The notes beneath the pieces are model-generated. The model made no database searches. It was not told the DNA's origin and saw nothing but the letters and a program-made list of their open reading frames with translations. Shown piece after piece: positions 34,065 to 43,916 of a stretch of 64,000 nt of DNA. Source of the stretch: TA-20 sp035935115 (GTDB taxonomy: Archaea; Thermoproteota; Nitrososphaeria; Nitrososphaerales; Nitrosopumilaceae); the NCBI GenBank assembly GCA_035935115.1, contig DASYXK010000001.1, forward strand, positions 62,001 to 126,000, given 5' to 3'. A program made the position numbers and the translations under genes. Numbering within the stretch: the stretch's first letter is position 1; every line of letters begins with the position of its first letter.

Positions 34065-35468
34065 TTATTGTGGAGTAATTACAGCTGTTGGAGGCAAGTT
34101 TGGATTCACTACTGTGATTTTCACAGAGGCACTGCTTTGTCCATTTTCATTACTAACTGTTAGTGTAAACTCTAGCATCTTTGTTTGACTAACATCAACG
34201 GCTGGTGCAAAGAATACTGGGTGTGCTGTACTAGCAAAGAGTAATGCTACAGGATCTCCTCCGGTTTGTTTCCAAGAATAGGTCAGATGTTTGCCAGTGC
34301 TTGCACTACCATCCAAGGTAACTTTAAGTCCATTATTAACAGTTTGATCAGGACCTGCATTTGCTACTGGTGGCAATACCTGTACTGGTAATGGATTTAC
34401 AATAACTGTCATTTGACATGATTGAACATCTAATAGACCATCAGTAACATCAACTTGGAATTTAAGTTCGTTACCAGCTGCATTGTAAGTTGGTGCAGTG
34501 AATGTTGGGCTCACATCAGTAGTAGACGACAATACTACTGGTTGACCTGAAATTTGTTTCCAGGCATATGATAATACATCGTTATCTGGGTTTGTTACTA
34601 TAGATGAAAGCGTTACTTGAGATTTCTCACTAACTGTCATATCTTGGCATACTACTGTTGGGGTATGATGAGTACTTACAACATTAACTGTTACTGTAGC
34701 ACTTGATTTACCTCCATGTCCATCATCTGCTGTAAGCATAAACAATAGGACTTTGTTTGTATCAGGATAAATTATTGGTGCAGTAAATGTTGTAGTTGTA
34801 TCAGAATAAGATGCTAATTTTACACGCAGACCTGAAGATTGTCCCCACGCATATGATAATTTATCGTTATCTGGATCAGTTGCAGAACCTGAAAGTGTTA
34901 CCTGGCTTCCTTCATTAACTGTAAGAGGAGTAGTTACAGTCACAACTGGTGAGCGATTATGATGAATAACTATAATGTTGATTGAAGTTTGATCTGTTCC
35001 ACTATGTGAATCGTTTACATCTAGTACAATTCGCAATAATTTTACTTGATCTACATTAACTGCTGGTGCAACAAATGATATTACAGGATCAGTAGTAGAA
35101 GATAATTTTACTATATCACCGGCGGTTTGTGTCCAAGCGTAAGACAATTTATTCTCATGAATTGGGGATGTTGATTTTAAACCTGAAAGTGTTATTTTTG
35201 TTTGTTCAGTAACTATCAAAGTATCTGCAGGTATGACATTACCTTTTGTCAGCATGAAACGATCATAATGCAAACCAAGGTATGCCATTTGTTGTATGTA
35301 ATAGCAATCTGCCGTTAATTGGCCACTATTGTATTGGTTAATACAAGTATCAATCGATCTATCAATACGTGGCGATGATGCAGTTTGTGCATGTGCCATA
35401 AGACTTGGCATAGTAGCAGAAAAAACCACTAATAACGATAATATGGCAATAGAAAATTTGTAATCCAA
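34065..35468 (-). CDS. Secreted protein with four PKD-type domains
   Basis: A 467-residue exported protein. The signal peptide (IAILSLLVVFSATMPSLMAHAQ) is followed by a Cys-containing region of about 60 residues and then four repeats of roughly 95 residues. Each repeat has the pattern VxEGSQVTLSGSATDPDNDKLSYAWxQxSG...FxAP...LxFxLTVxDGxG and an NPLPVQ- or VVST-like linker, typical of PKD/REJ-like beta sandwiches. The chain ends LPPTAVITPQ, just where a fifth domain would begin, and carries no anchor or sorting signal. Possible truncation. Extracellular adhesion role is inferred. TTG start. Confidence 0.82.
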   Translation of the reverse strand: MDYKFSIAILSLLVVFSATMPSLMAHAQTASSPRIDRSIDTCINQYNSGQLTADCYYIQQMAYLGLHYDRFMLTKGNVIPADTLIVTEQTKITLSGLKSTSPIHENKLSYAWTQTAGDIVKLSSTTDPVISFVAPAVNVDQVKLLRIVLDVNDSHSGTDQTSINIIVIHHNRSPVVTVTTPLTVNEGSQVTLSGSATDPDNDKLSYAWGQSSGLRVKLASYSDTTTTFTAPIIYPDTNKVLLFMLTADDGHGGKSSATVTVNVVSTHHTPTVVCQDMTVSEKSQVTLSSIVTNPDNDVLSYAWKQISGQPVVLSSTTDVSPTFTAPTYNAAGNELKFQVDVTDGLLDVQSCQMTVIVNPLPVQVLPPVANAGPDQTVNNGLKVTLDGSASTGKHLTYSWKQTGGDPVALLFASTAHPVFFAPAVDVSQTKMLEFTLTVSNENGQSSASVKITVVNPNLPPTAVITPQ

Positions 35469-35745
35469 TTCAGTAAAAGTGGTAATTTACACTGATTAAA
35501 ACCTTTCTCTTCATTGTTTTGTTGGTTAAAATAAAAAATTACAACCAACCCATTTTCGATCCTTTTTACAGCATCTTAAGGGAAATTCCTGTTTTCCAGA
35601 CATTTTTCCTTTTTACCTTATTGCAGATATCATATGAAAATTATTTTGACATTTAATCTTTAGTTTATCATATAATCTATTTCCCACAAATAGCATTTTT
35701 TAGGTCACAAAACGTACAAAAAACAATATACAGCTACAGGTAATA
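35469..35745. other. Intergenic region between divergent surface and zinc-ribbon genes
   Basis: This 277-base AT-rich gap has no supported gene. The only structure seen is GTTGGT (35521-35526) with ACCAAC (35544-35549), a 6-bp stem around a 17-base AT loop. It probably carries the two divergent promoters. Confidence 0.3.
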
Positions 35746-36123
35746 ATGCAAATAATGAAGGTGTTCAATGGAAAAGCAGCTGCCGAAGACTATATGTCAA
35801 ATCATACATTGACCTTCTCTACACCTGAACTTACACTAACTAGGTTTGCACTTTGGTTGGGAGATATAGTACCAGATCCTAAAAATCCAGGTCAGACAGT
35901 ACCAAGGATAATGTCTTTTGTAGAAGAGAAAGATTTTGCTCCAGTACCAATTATTGATGATGAGACATTCGTTGCTACCGGTGCAGTAAAATCAGTTGGT
36001 GGTGGAATTTACGGAAGCGTGCAAGCTGAGACTGGTTCTACTACAAAATTCTGCCCAGAATGTGGTTTCAAGCTTTCATTGAATGCAAAGTTTTGTACTC
36101 AATGTGGGGCAAATCAAGACTAA
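35746..36123 (+). CDS. Small protein with C-terminal zinc ribbon
   Basis: A 125-residue protein. Residues 1-75 look like a small alpha/beta domain (MKVFNGKAAAEDYMSNHTLTF, LALWLGDIVPDP-like stretch, FVEEKDFAPVPIID) with no family I recognise. A Gly-rich linker precedes a double-Cys ribbon CPECGFKLSLNAKFCTQCG at the C-terminus (C-x2-C-x11-C-x2-C), of the zinc_ribbon_2 type. It belongs to a local set of three proteins that share this type of tail but not their bodies. ATG start, with a second in-frame ATG at residue 4. Function unknown. Confidence 0.7.
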   Translation: MQIMKVFNGKAAAEDYMSNHTLTFSTPELTLTRFALWLGDIVPDPKNPGQTVPRIMSFVEEKDFAPVPIIDDETFVATGAVKSVGGGIYGSVQAETGSTTKFCPECGFKLSLNAKFCTQCGANQD

Positions 36124-36162
36124 TTTTCCAGATTCTAAATTCAATTTGATAATTTAAAATTA

Positions 36163-36681
36163 CTAGACTTTTTTCCCGCACTTTGTACAGAATTTTGCCG
36201 TTGATTTTAGTGGCGTACCACAAGAAGAACAATTTGGTCCACTGGAAGATTGTGGCATCAAGCTAGGATCTGGCGTCGGAAGTGTTCCAGGATTACCAAA
36301 TGCTGAAGCGGCAGAAACTATTGAAGGTGGCCTACCAAGCCCTGGCATTGTTGTAGCTGAAATATGTGTAGGTGATGGACTACCAAATCCCCCCATAGAT
36401 ACAGAACTAGTTATTTGTGTAGTACCTGGTGCAGAGCCTCCAGCAATTTTATCAACTAATTTTTTTAATTCAAAAATTACTTTTACTGCAAGAAATTCTA
36501 ATGCAGAATATGCAACAACGTAATCACCAAGTTTTTCAAAAAATTCTTTATCAGACATTTTTCCCTGTTTGTATAGGTTGTTAGCATCAAGAAATGATTC
36601 ATAATATCCCTGAGAGTCATTTAAAAGATTCTGAAGTTTATCAAAAAGCAGGTTAAATGTATCTACATCTCCAAATGACAT
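36163..36681 (-). CDS. Helical protein with Pro/Gly/Ser linker and C-terminal zinc ribbon
   Basis: A 172-residue protein. Residues 1-80 are helical (FNLLFDKLQNLLNDSQGYYESFLDANNLYKQGKMSDKEFFEKL in sections). Residues 82-145 are a flexible Gly/Ser/Pro-rich linker. Residues 150-172 form a ribbon CSSCGTPLKSTAKFCTKCGKK (C-x2-C-x11-C-x2-C). The same ribbon type ends the proteins at 35.7 and 38.7 kb. Convergent with the 35746 gene. The family is not recognised; it could be an adaptor binding RNA or protein through the ribbon. Confidence 0.7.
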   Translation of the reverse strand: MSFGDVDTFNLLFDKLQNLLNDSQGYYESFLDANNLYKQGKMSDKEFFEKLGDYVVAYSALEFLAVKVIFELKKLVDKIAGGSAPGTTQITSSVSMGGFGSPSPTHISATTMPGLGRPPSIVSAASAFGNPGTLPTPDPSLMPQSSSGPNCSSCGTPLKSTAKFCTKCGKKV

Positions 36682-36748
36682 GTAAAAAGTTGCGTTGACC
36701 GTTATTAATTATTTTAGATTAAAAAATTGTGAGTCTAGTTTTTTATGA

Positions 36749-37081
<333 letters not shown>

Positions 37082-37144
37082 TTTTATCTAAATTAATTAA
37101 TTATAATATCCCTAAATATATTGAGCGATTTTATTTGTGGTTTT

Positions 37145-38446
37145 TTACCATCTACTTCGTAAACCGTAATAGTGTTTACTGCCGCCAGAATGTCTTTCTC
37201 CGTGTTCAGACCTACCTCCATATCTTCGGCCTCCGCCTCCACCCCCATAACGACTTCTTCCGGTGTATCTGCGACTGCCAGTAAATCCTCTGTGACCAGT
37301 TTCTCTTTTTAGTGTGTCAGGGATTTTTACTTCAATTCCTAGTTCTTTGTTAAGATCGGTCATCTGTACTTTTGTCTGTCTAGCTATTGCTCTAAAATCT
37401 CCAACTGAAGAATAAGACACTAGTGTAATTGCCCTTCCTTTACCGCCGGCTCTTGCAGTTCGTCCAATTCTGTGAAAGTAAACCATGTCCTGATTTGGAA
37501 CATCATAGTTTATTACAAGTGCAACTTCTGGTACATCTATTCCTCGAGCAGCAACATCAGTTGCTACTAGAATGTCAGCTTTACCTTTTTTGAATAGGAA
37601 CATTGATTTATCACGTCTAAATTGTGACAAATCTCCTTGGATTGTTACAACGTTAAAGTTTGCCTTAGTAAGTTCATGTGCAACTCGTCTTGTCCTATCC
37701 TTTGTAGAACAGAATACTATAGTTTGACCATTTTTATTCTCTTTTATGAATTTTGTCAAATAATCAGTTTTTTCTCGGTCTTTGATGATTAGGAATGCTT
37801 GATCTATTCCCTCTCCGCTCAAGTCATCAGCATCTATAAAGATCTGCTGTGGATGTCTCATGTATTTTTCTGCAAGTCTTAGTATTTCCGCTGGCATTGT
37901 AGCAGAAAAGAGTGCGGTTATTTTACGTTCAGGAGCTAGATCTAAGATGAATTTAATGTCATCAATAAAACCCATGTCAAGCATTGTATCAGCCTCATCA
38001 AGTATTACAAATTTGATATCATTAAGCTCAATTGAACCTCGTTTCAAATGATCAATAAGTCTGCCTGGAGTTGCAACAACAATCTCTACACCTCTGTCAA
38101 GATCATTGAATTGAACATTGATGCTTTGCCCACCATAAATGGTAACATTTCTTATTCCTGTATACTTGGCAAATTTATTAATCTCGCCAGAAATTTGAAC
38201 TGCAAGTTCTCTTGTTGGAGCTAAAATTAGTGCTTGTATTCCTCCTTTTGGAACAATATTTTGTAAAATTGGTAACGAAAATGCTGCAGTTTTACCTGTT
38301 CCAGTATGTGCTTGCCCAATAACATCCTGGCCTGAAAGAAGAACGGGTATTGCCGCTGCTTGTATTGGAAAAGGTTCCTGGAAATTCATATCCTTCAGCC
38401 CATCGAGTATGGATTTTTTAATTCCTAATTCTTCAAATTTTTTCAA
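37145..38446 (-). CDS. DEAD-box RNA helicase with Gly/Arg-rich tail
   Basis: A 433-residue ATP-dependent RNA helicase. Q motif FQEPFPIQAAAIP, Walker A AHTGTGKTAAF, PTRELAVQ, TPGRLIDH, DEAD box VILDEADTMLDMGF, SATMP, then in domain 2 FCSTKDRTRRVA, ATDVAARGIDVP and HRIGRTARAG. Residues about 395-433 are an RGG/YGG-like tail (Gly, Arg, Tyr, His) that would bind RNA non-specifically. Such bacterial DeaD-like proteins in archaea often respond to cold. TTG start, since TGA codons block ATG choices. A 9-bp hairpin sits in the leader 20 bases upstream. Confidence 0.94.
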   Translation of the reverse strand: MKKFEELGIKKSILDGLKDMNFQEPFPIQAAAIPVLLSGQDVIGQAHTGTGKTAAFSLPILQNIVPKGGIQALILAPTRELAVQISGEINKFAKYTGIRNVTIYGGQSINVQFNDLDRGVEIVVATPGRLIDHLKRGSIELNDIKFVILDEADTMLDMGFIDDIKFILDLAPERKITALFSATMPAEILRLAEKYMRHPQQIFIDADDLSGEGIDQAFLIIKDREKTDYLTKFIKENKNGQTIVFCSTKDRTRRVAHELTKANFNVVTIQGDLSQFRRDKSMFLFKKGKADILVATDVAARGIDVPEVALVINYDVPNQDMVYFHRIGRTARAGGKGRAITLVSYSSVGDFRAIARQTKVQMTDLNKELGIEVKIPDTLKRETGHRGFTGSRRYTGRSRYGGGGGGRRYGGRSEHGERHSGGSKHYYGLRSRW

Positions 38447-38466
38447 TTTCTTTCATCATCTTTCTT

Positions 38467-38494
38467 AAGCAATGACAGAGAAAGCTCATTGCTT
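38467..38494 (-). promoter_or_regulatory. Hairpin in the leader of the DEAD-box helicase gene
   Basis: On the minus-strand transcript AAGCAATGA (38494-38486) pairs perfectly with TCATTGCTT (38475-38467) around a 10-base loop, ending about 20 bases before the TTG start at 38446. A stable stem beside the ribosome-binding region suggests post-transcriptional or temperature control. Confidence 0.45.
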
Positions 38495-38682
38495 ATTCCG
38501 TCATTATTTTCGATGTATTAGCTCAGTTTTTGCCTCTATTAACCCTTTCCAATTTATTGAAAAAAATGACATGATTTTTTAAATTTGTATAATATTTGAA
38601 ATACAGATGAACCATTTCAAGTTAATTTTTTGTAATATTTAGATCTGAACATACTTAAATGACTTTTTTATTATCTTAAACC

Positions 38683-39414
38683 ATGAGTAATGATTTACGA
38701 TTAAAAAAATTAAGAGGTTCTGGTGGGTACATTATGGCATCTGTTACAGATGATCAACAGAGAAAAGGAAACCTTGGCGGTCCAGATCTATTTTTGGCTC
38801 CAGTAGGTAGAATAGATGTAGATAAGATTTCAAAGTACTTTTGCAACACATGCGAAAAAGATTATGAGGGCAGTCCAAAGATCGATTATGAAACGCCAAA
38901 TGAAATTGTAGCAGACAACTTGGTCCTTTTGGAGAAAGGTCAGTATGTTTGCACAACTTGTGGTTCTGTCCTTTCAGAGTACAGAAACTTTAGCAAACCA
39001 AACGAAAGTGCAGAGATAGGATTAGCGAAACAGCAATCATTTACAAGTCAAAATATGGTTGAACCTTCTGTCACTAGTTATACATCACCGCAGACAAGTT
39101 ATCAATCAGAACTTGCTTCATCAGGAATAACAACTTTTAATTCCATAACTGGAATATCTGTTTACGATTCCGAAGCACGAAAAATTGGCATTGTAAAACA
39201 AGTTGGGATTCAAATGGGGCAAGCTGGAGTTGTTCTTATAGTTACAAAAAATGATGGGAGTGATGTAGCTATAAAATGGGATGAAATAAAAAAAATTGGT
39301 GAAATTGTATTATTAGGTAAAATTGAATCAGGAACCTCTACAAAATGTAATGGATGTGGTTATGTAAATAACCCTGATTCAAAATTCTGTGAAAGTTGCG
39401 GTAAAAAGACATAG
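38683..39414 (+). CDS. Zinc-ribbon and PRC-barrel-like protein
   Basis: A 243-residue protein. Residues about 50-105 hold a first zinc site (FCNTCEKDYEG ... YVCTTCGSVLSEY). A Ser/Thr/Gln-rich linker follows. Residues 150-215 resemble a PRC-barrel (ITGISVYDSEARKIGIVKQVGIQ ... VAIKWDEIKKIGEIVLL). The C-terminus is a ribbon CNGCGYVNNPDSKFCESCGKK. PRC barrels serve in RNA processing and, in CdvA, in cell division, but no coiled coil is present here. An internal ATG at 38734 (MASVTDD) may be the true start. Function unknown. Confidence 0.7.
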   Translation: MSNDLRLKKLRGSGGYIMASVTDDQQRKGNLGGPDLFLAPVGRIDVDKISKYFCNTCEKDYEGSPKIDYETPNEIVADNLVLLEKGQYVCTTCGSVLSEYRNFSKPNESAEIGLAKQQSFTSQNMVEPSVTSYTSPQTSYQSELASSGITTFNSITGISVYDSEARKIGIVKQVGIQMGQAGVVLIVTKNDGSDVAIKWDEIKKIGEIVLLGKIESGTSTKCNGCGYVNNPDSKFCESCGKKT

Positions 39415-39467
39415 ACTGCACAATGTTAAGTAAGATTTATCTTACTAACTTTAAGAATGAAACATGA

Positions 39468-40121
39468 TTGAAAAAGCGTTCTGGAACTAAAGCCATTGTA
39501 AAGGATGTAATAATAGTTGCAATAGGCATTGCAATCATATGGATCGGTTTACGTATAACATTTGGAACAGAAAATCCATTTTATGTAGTTTCAAGTGGTA
39601 GTATGATACCCAACCTCAATGTTTTTGATGTCATTGTTGTACAAGGTAATGTCCCTTTTGATCATATCAAAGTAGGCGACATCATAGTTTTCAATAGACC
39701 AAATGGTCATGACAGGGTAATTGTACATAGAGTAGCTGAGATTCTACAGAAGGACCCTCTTGTAATTAGAACAAAGGGAGATGCCAATCCAGGCTCAATT
39801 CCAGGAACAGATTACCCAATAACCAAACAAGATTACATAGGTAAGGTAGAATATGTGATACCACAGATAGGATATGTTACAAGAATAATTACTCCTCCCG
39901 TAAATTACATTATAATTGCAGTAATTATTGGGATAATGCTTGTCAAACAATTTGGAAAAAAATCCGAATCAGGAACTCTTTCTGATAAACCTCCTGGTGA
40001 AGATCCCAAAATGCCTGGTTCTATAACTTCAAATGAGTTTGATAAAATTCCTGATGGCGAATATACAGACACTAGTACAGAAAATAAAGATTCAAAAGAA
40101 TCAGAACAAAAAGATAGCTAA
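39468..40121 (+). CDS. Signal peptidase I (archaeal/ER type)
   Basis: A 217-residue membrane serine protease that removes signal peptides on the outer face of the membrane. One N-terminal helix (VIIVAIGIAIIWIGL) is followed by the catalytic Ser45 in VSSGSMIP. His87 in VIVHRV stands in place of the bacterial Lys and marks the ER/archaeal S26B type. Asp105 lies in TKGDANP, and a second helix (YIIIAVIIGIMLV) follows. The final 50 residues are polar and acidic, longer than usual. It probably processes the secreted proteins of 28-35 kb. TTG start. Confidence 0.9.
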   Translation: MKKRSGTKAIVKDVIIVAIGIAIIWIGLRITFGTENPFYVVSSGSMIPNLNVFDVIVVQGNVPFDHIKVGDIIVFNRPNGHDRVIVHRVAEILQKDPLVIRTKGDANPGSIPGTDYPITKQDYIGKVEYVIPQIGYVTRIITPPVNYIIIAVIIGIMLVKQFGKKSESGTLSDKPPGEDPKMPGSITSNEFDKIPDGEYTDTSTENKDSKESEQKDS

Positions 40122-40146
40122 TTTTAAGAAATAATTACTTGAGAAT

Positions 40147-41661
40147 TTAGTTCTGAGTTTTACTGATTTTAAATACTCGCTCAAAATAATCTGCTTGTTC
40201 TGGTGTAAGATTGTTAGCATCATCTTTTACACTAGCAAGATTCTTTGCAAGCTTTTTCTTATATTCAAGTTGCATTAGACGTGCAATGTTAATTCGTTGT
40301 GCCTGTGGAGATCCTGCCCCATGCATTGATTCTGTTAGATACCCTACAGCATTTCTTCCCATAGTCATGTTTTCGATTAATCTAAGAATTCTCATTCTGT
40401 TTTCAACATCTACGCCTTTTCTTCCTTTCAGATATTTTCGAAGTATTGGTCCTGTTTCGGGATTTCTAAAGTCTTTTTCTGATGGAAGTGTTACCATAAG
40501 ACCACCAGCAATATCCTGAGCTAATCTACCAATCTCATATGGAAATCTTGTAACGTTATGTTTACACACGTTAGCAAGCATATCATCATTTAGCCATGCT
40601 CCAGATTTTGTTCTATGAGCTTGGTATGAGGAAGCAATTCCTGCAGCATATATGCTCTCATTTAGATGAGTCATTTCTACAAGCTTGTCTTTTATGTGTG
40701 ATACACTTGGAATTCCGTTATAGTCTGCAATAGCTGCAGCAGCACCAATTAGTACATCTCCAAGGCCCGTTTTACAAACATAGCTTCTTCTATGATAACA
40801 GGTAAATCTTTCAATAAGCATTGAAGCATATTCAAATTCACCGTTCATGAAAACATGTTCCCATGGAATGAAAACATTATCAAAAATTATCATGGCTTCC
40901 TGCCCGGAAAACTTTGCATTTCCAGAATCAATATCTCCTTCTTCCATACTTCTTGTGTCGCACGATTGACGACCATAAATATAGGTTATTCCGGGAGCAT
41001 CAGCTTTTACAGTTCCTACTATTGCATAATCTTTATCATCTTCTTGTAATCTCATCGTTGGCATGACAATTATCCAGTGAGAGTTAATGCAACCTGTCTG
41101 GTGAGCTTTTGCTCCTTTTATTATAACTCCTTTGTCGTTTTTTTCTACTACATGTAAGTACATATCAGGATCTTCCTGTTCATGTGGAGCTTTACTTCTA
41201 TCTCCTTTTGGATCAGTCATGGCACCACCGATTACAAGATTTTCATTTTGTACTATTTTTATAAAATCAATTAATCGTTTATGATAATTTGTTTTATATT
41301 TTTCATCTATTTCATAAGTAACAGAGTAAAGTGAGTTCAATGCATCCATACCAACACATCTCTGGAAGCATGTTCCAGTATTTTGTCCAAGTTTCCTTTG
41401 CATTTTATTTTGATTGACAAGATCTTCTGGGCTTTGTACAATATGCAAAAATCTATTAATTTTTTGTCCAGTTAATGATGATTTGGCAGTAGCAAGTTCT
41501 TCCTCTCTTACTGCTAAATCATAAGTTTCAGCAACTGCGTTAATGGAAGGCCTAATTATTGGATGATCTACGGGTTCTTTGATTAGTTCTCCAAAAAGAT
41601 AGACTTTGAGATTTCTTCCCCTTAGACTGTTAATATACTCAGCACCAGTTCTTATTGGCAT
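40147..41661 (-). CDS. abfD: 4-hydroxybutyryl-CoA dehydratase
   Basis: A 504-residue flavin and [4Fe-4S] enzyme converting 4-hydroxybutyryl-CoA to crotonyl-CoA, the marker reaction of the 3-hydroxypropionate/4-hydroxybutyrate CO2-fixation cycle. It opens MPIRTGAEYINSLRGR. Likely cluster ligands are Cys98 and Cys102 in TCFQRCVG and His290 and Cys296 in YHRRSYVCKTG. FAD-site residues lie in MTDPKGDRS and HQTGCINSHW. The His-Cys spacing is one residue shorter than in the Clostridium enzyme. I start at the ATG at 41661, not an in-frame codon 18 bases upstream. The ligase for its substrate is next door. Confidence 0.96.
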   Translation of the reverse strand: MPIRTGAEYINSLRGRNLKVYLFGELIKEPVDHPIIRPSINAVAETYDLAVREEELATAKSSLTGQKINRFLHIVQSPEDLVNQNKMQRKLGQNTGTCFQRCVGMDALNSLYSVTYEIDEKYKTNYHKRLIDFIKIVQNENLVIGGAMTDPKGDRSKAPHEQEDPDMYLHVVEKNDKGVIIKGAKAHQTGCINSHWIIVMPTMRLQEDDKDYAIVGTVKADAPGITYIYGRQSCDTRSMEEGDIDSGNAKFSGQEAMIIFDNVFIPWEHVFMNGEFEYASMLIERFTCYHRRSYVCKTGLGDVLIGAAAAIADYNGIPSVSHIKDKLVEMTHLNESIYAAGIASSYQAHRTKSGAWLNDDMLANVCKHNVTRFPYEIGRLAQDIAGGLMVTLPSEKDFRNPETGPILRKYLKGRKGVDVENRMRILRLIENMTMGRNAVGYLTESMHGAGSPQAQRINIARLMQLEYKKKLAKNLASVKDDANNLTPEQADYFERVFKISKTQN

Positions 41662-41733
41662 ACAGCTACTCTCTCTCAAAGCAATATAAATATTCTAAAC
41701 TAGTTTTATTCAATAGTAAGAAAACACTTGGTA

Positions 41734-43839
41734 TCAGACAAGACCAATTCTTACATCTACTACCTTACAACCTTTACCCTTTTCAAAAACTAGAACTGGA
41801 TTCATATCAAGTTCTTTTATTTCTTTAAAGTCACTAACAAGTTGGGATATTCTTTGTAAACACTCGGATAATTTTTTGGTATCAGATGGTTTTTCACCAC
41901 GAACACCTTGCAATAGTTTGTTTGTTTTTATAGAAGAGATCATTTCATCTGCTTCTGAATCAGTAATCGGAGCAAGTCTGAATATAACATCTTTTAAAAC
42001 TTCAACATAAATTCCTCCCATACCGAACATTACGACAGGTCCAAATCCTGATTCAAGTTTTGAACCAATGATTATTTCTTTTCCTCCTTTTACCATTTCT
42101 TGTATCAAAACACCTTTGATGGTGGCTTTTTTGTTGTATTTTTTTGCATTCTTAATTATTTCTTTGAAAGCGATTCTTACTTCCTGTAAATTTTTTAATC
42201 CTACCTTTACTCCGCCAGCATCTGACTTGTGAATGATTTGCGGAGACACTATCTTCATTACAACAGGATATCCAATTTTCTTTGCAGCCTGTATTGCTTC
42301 TTTGTCTTTTTTAGCTAGTATACTTTTAGGAATTGGAAAACCATATGCACGTAAAACTTCTTGTCCTTCTTCTTCAAGAAGATTTTTTCGTCCTTCCCCT
42401 TTTACTTTTTCAAATACTTGTTCAACTTTCTTTTTGTTGACTGCAAATTTGTGTATTTTTCCTTCAGGTGTATTTGACCATTCCGTAAACCTTAACATTG
42501 CCTTTAGAGACCTTATTGCAGTTTCTGCATATCTATAATGAGGCACTCCTCCTTCTGCAAGAATTTCTTTGTTTTTTATTCCTTCGTCCAAGCCCATAAG
42601 GCTTGAAAGTATTGTTTTGTTGTATTTTTTGGAAACCCTAACAATAACTTCGGCAAGTTTGTTGTAGTCCAAAGTTGCAGAAGGTGTGCACATTGCGATA
42701 ACTGAACCCACGTTTGGGTGTGCAAGAACTTCATTTAGTACATTATCAAATCTATTAAAATCTGCATCACCTACAATATCAACTGGGTTTCTAGAAGAAC
42801 CCCATGGTGGAATAACCTCATTTATTTTTGGTCGTATGTCCTCAATGGTTGCCATTTTTATTCCAAGTTTAGAACAGGCATCTGTAGAGATTATTGCAGG
42901 TCCTCCAGCATTAGAAACTATAACTAAATCTCCTTTTGTTGGAAGAGGTTGTTTTGAAAATGCAGTAGCATAATCAAACAATTCTTCCATGGTATCCACT
43001 CTTATGGCTCCTGATTGTTTTAACAATGCATCATAAATTTCGTCAGAGCCCATCAATGCACCAGTATGTGACATTGCAGCCTTTGCACCTTCAGGACTAC
43101 GACCAGATTTTAAAACAAGGACTGGTTTTTTTACAGAATTAAGACGTGTTATCTGTTTACATATTTTCAAGAATTCTTGACCATTTCCCAAGTCCTCAAG
43201 ATACATTACTATTACTTTGGTTTGTTCGTGTTCTGCTAGCATCTTAAGTATGTCAACTTCGTTGAGATCTACTTTGTTTCCCATGCTAATTACTGCAGAA
43301 AATCCAATTCCTTGTGCACTTGCATCTTCTACCAATGCAGCGCATATTGCACCACTTTGTGAGACAAGAGCAATCTCTCCTGACTTTGGAGTAACTTTAA
43401 GGAAAGTAGAGTTCATCATTGTTTGGGGAGCAAGGTTCATCACGCCAAGGCAATTTGGACCAATAATTCGCAAATTGTATTGTTTTGCGATTTCTCCCAA
43501 TCTTCTTTCAAGTGCTACACCTTCCTCATTTACTTCTTTAAAGCCAGCAGTGATTATGATAACACCCTTCAACTTCTTTTTACCGCATTCTTCAAGCACT
43601 GATGGTACAACATCATTTTTTGTTACAACTACAGCAAGATCAATTTCTTCAGGAACATCTAGAACACTTTTGTATGCTTTTTTATCAAAAACTGTTTCTC
43701 TAGTTGGACTGATAGGAAAAATTTTACCTGTATATCCTTTCAATATGTTAGATGTAATAGCACGACCAACACTGCCTTCTTTATCAGATGCACCTATTAT
43801 TGCAATAGATTTTGGAGAAAGGAAAACAGAATCAGTCAT
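41734..43839 (-). CDS. ADP-forming acyl-CoA synthetase, probable 4-hydroxybutyrate/3-hydroxypropionate-CoA ligase
   Basis: A 701-residue fused-subunit NDP-forming acyl-CoA ligase. Domains in order: CoA-binding Rossmann (SIAIIGASDKEGSVGRAI), ligase-CoA domain with SGAICAALVEDA and the phospho-His motif AAMSHTGALMGSDEIYD, then a C-terminal ATP-grasp (GFPIPKSILAKKDKEAIQAAKKIGYPVVMKI, VLIQEMVKGGKEIIIG). ADP-forming enzymes of this type activate 4-hydroxybutyrate and 3-hydroxypropionate in thaumarchaea and save one phosphoanhydride bond. The neighbour 4-hydroxybutyryl-CoA dehydratase, 72 bases downstream on the same strand, supports 4-hydroxybutyrate as substrate; acetate is the alternative. Confidence 0.9.
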   Translation of the reverse strand: MTDSVFLSPKSIAIIGASDKEGSVGRAITSNILKGYTGKIFPISPTRETVFDKKAYKSVLDVPEEIDLAVVVTKNDVVPSVLEECGKKKLKGVIIITAGFKEVNEEGVALERRLGEIAKQYNLRIIGPNCLGVMNLAPQTMMNSTFLKVTPKSGEIALVSQSGAICAALVEDASAQGIGFSAVISMGNKVDLNEVDILKMLAEHEQTKVIVMYLEDLGNGQEFLKICKQITRLNSVKKPVLVLKSGRSPEGAKAAMSHTGALMGSDEIYDALLKQSGAIRVDTMEELFDYATAFSKQPLPTKGDLVIVSNAGGPAIISTDACSKLGIKMATIEDIRPKINEVIPPWGSSRNPVDIVGDADFNRFDNVLNEVLAHPNVGSVIAMCTPSATLDYNKLAEVIVRVSKKYNKTILSSLMGLDEGIKNKEILAEGGVPHYRYAETAIRSLKAMLRFTEWSNTPEGKIHKFAVNKKKVEQVFEKVKGEGRKNLLEEEGQEVLRAYGFPIPKSILAKKDKEAIQAAKKIGYPVVMKIVSPQIIHKSDAGGVKVGLKNLQEVRIAFKEIIKNAKKYNKKATIKGVLIQEMVKGGKEIIIGSKLESGFGPVVMFGMGGIYVEVLKDVIFRLAPITDSEADEMISSIKTNKLLQGVRGEKPSDTKKLSECLQRISQLVSDFKEIKELDMNPVLVFEKGKGCKVVDVRIGLV

Positions 43840-43916
43840 TTTTAATGAATTGGGATCAAATTGATTTGTATAATAAGTTTATCCGTATTACAGAAGATAA
43901 GTTGTTTAACTATTAC

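Noticed and set aside
33966..34163. 65-codon open frame on the plus strand
   Set aside because: About half of it is antisense to the PKD-protein gene, its composition is not protein-like, and no promoter or ribosome-binding site fits.
43217..43864. 215-codon frame opposite the acyl-CoA ligase gene
   Set aside because: Antisense to a gene with clear CoA-ligase motifs; no domain of its own.
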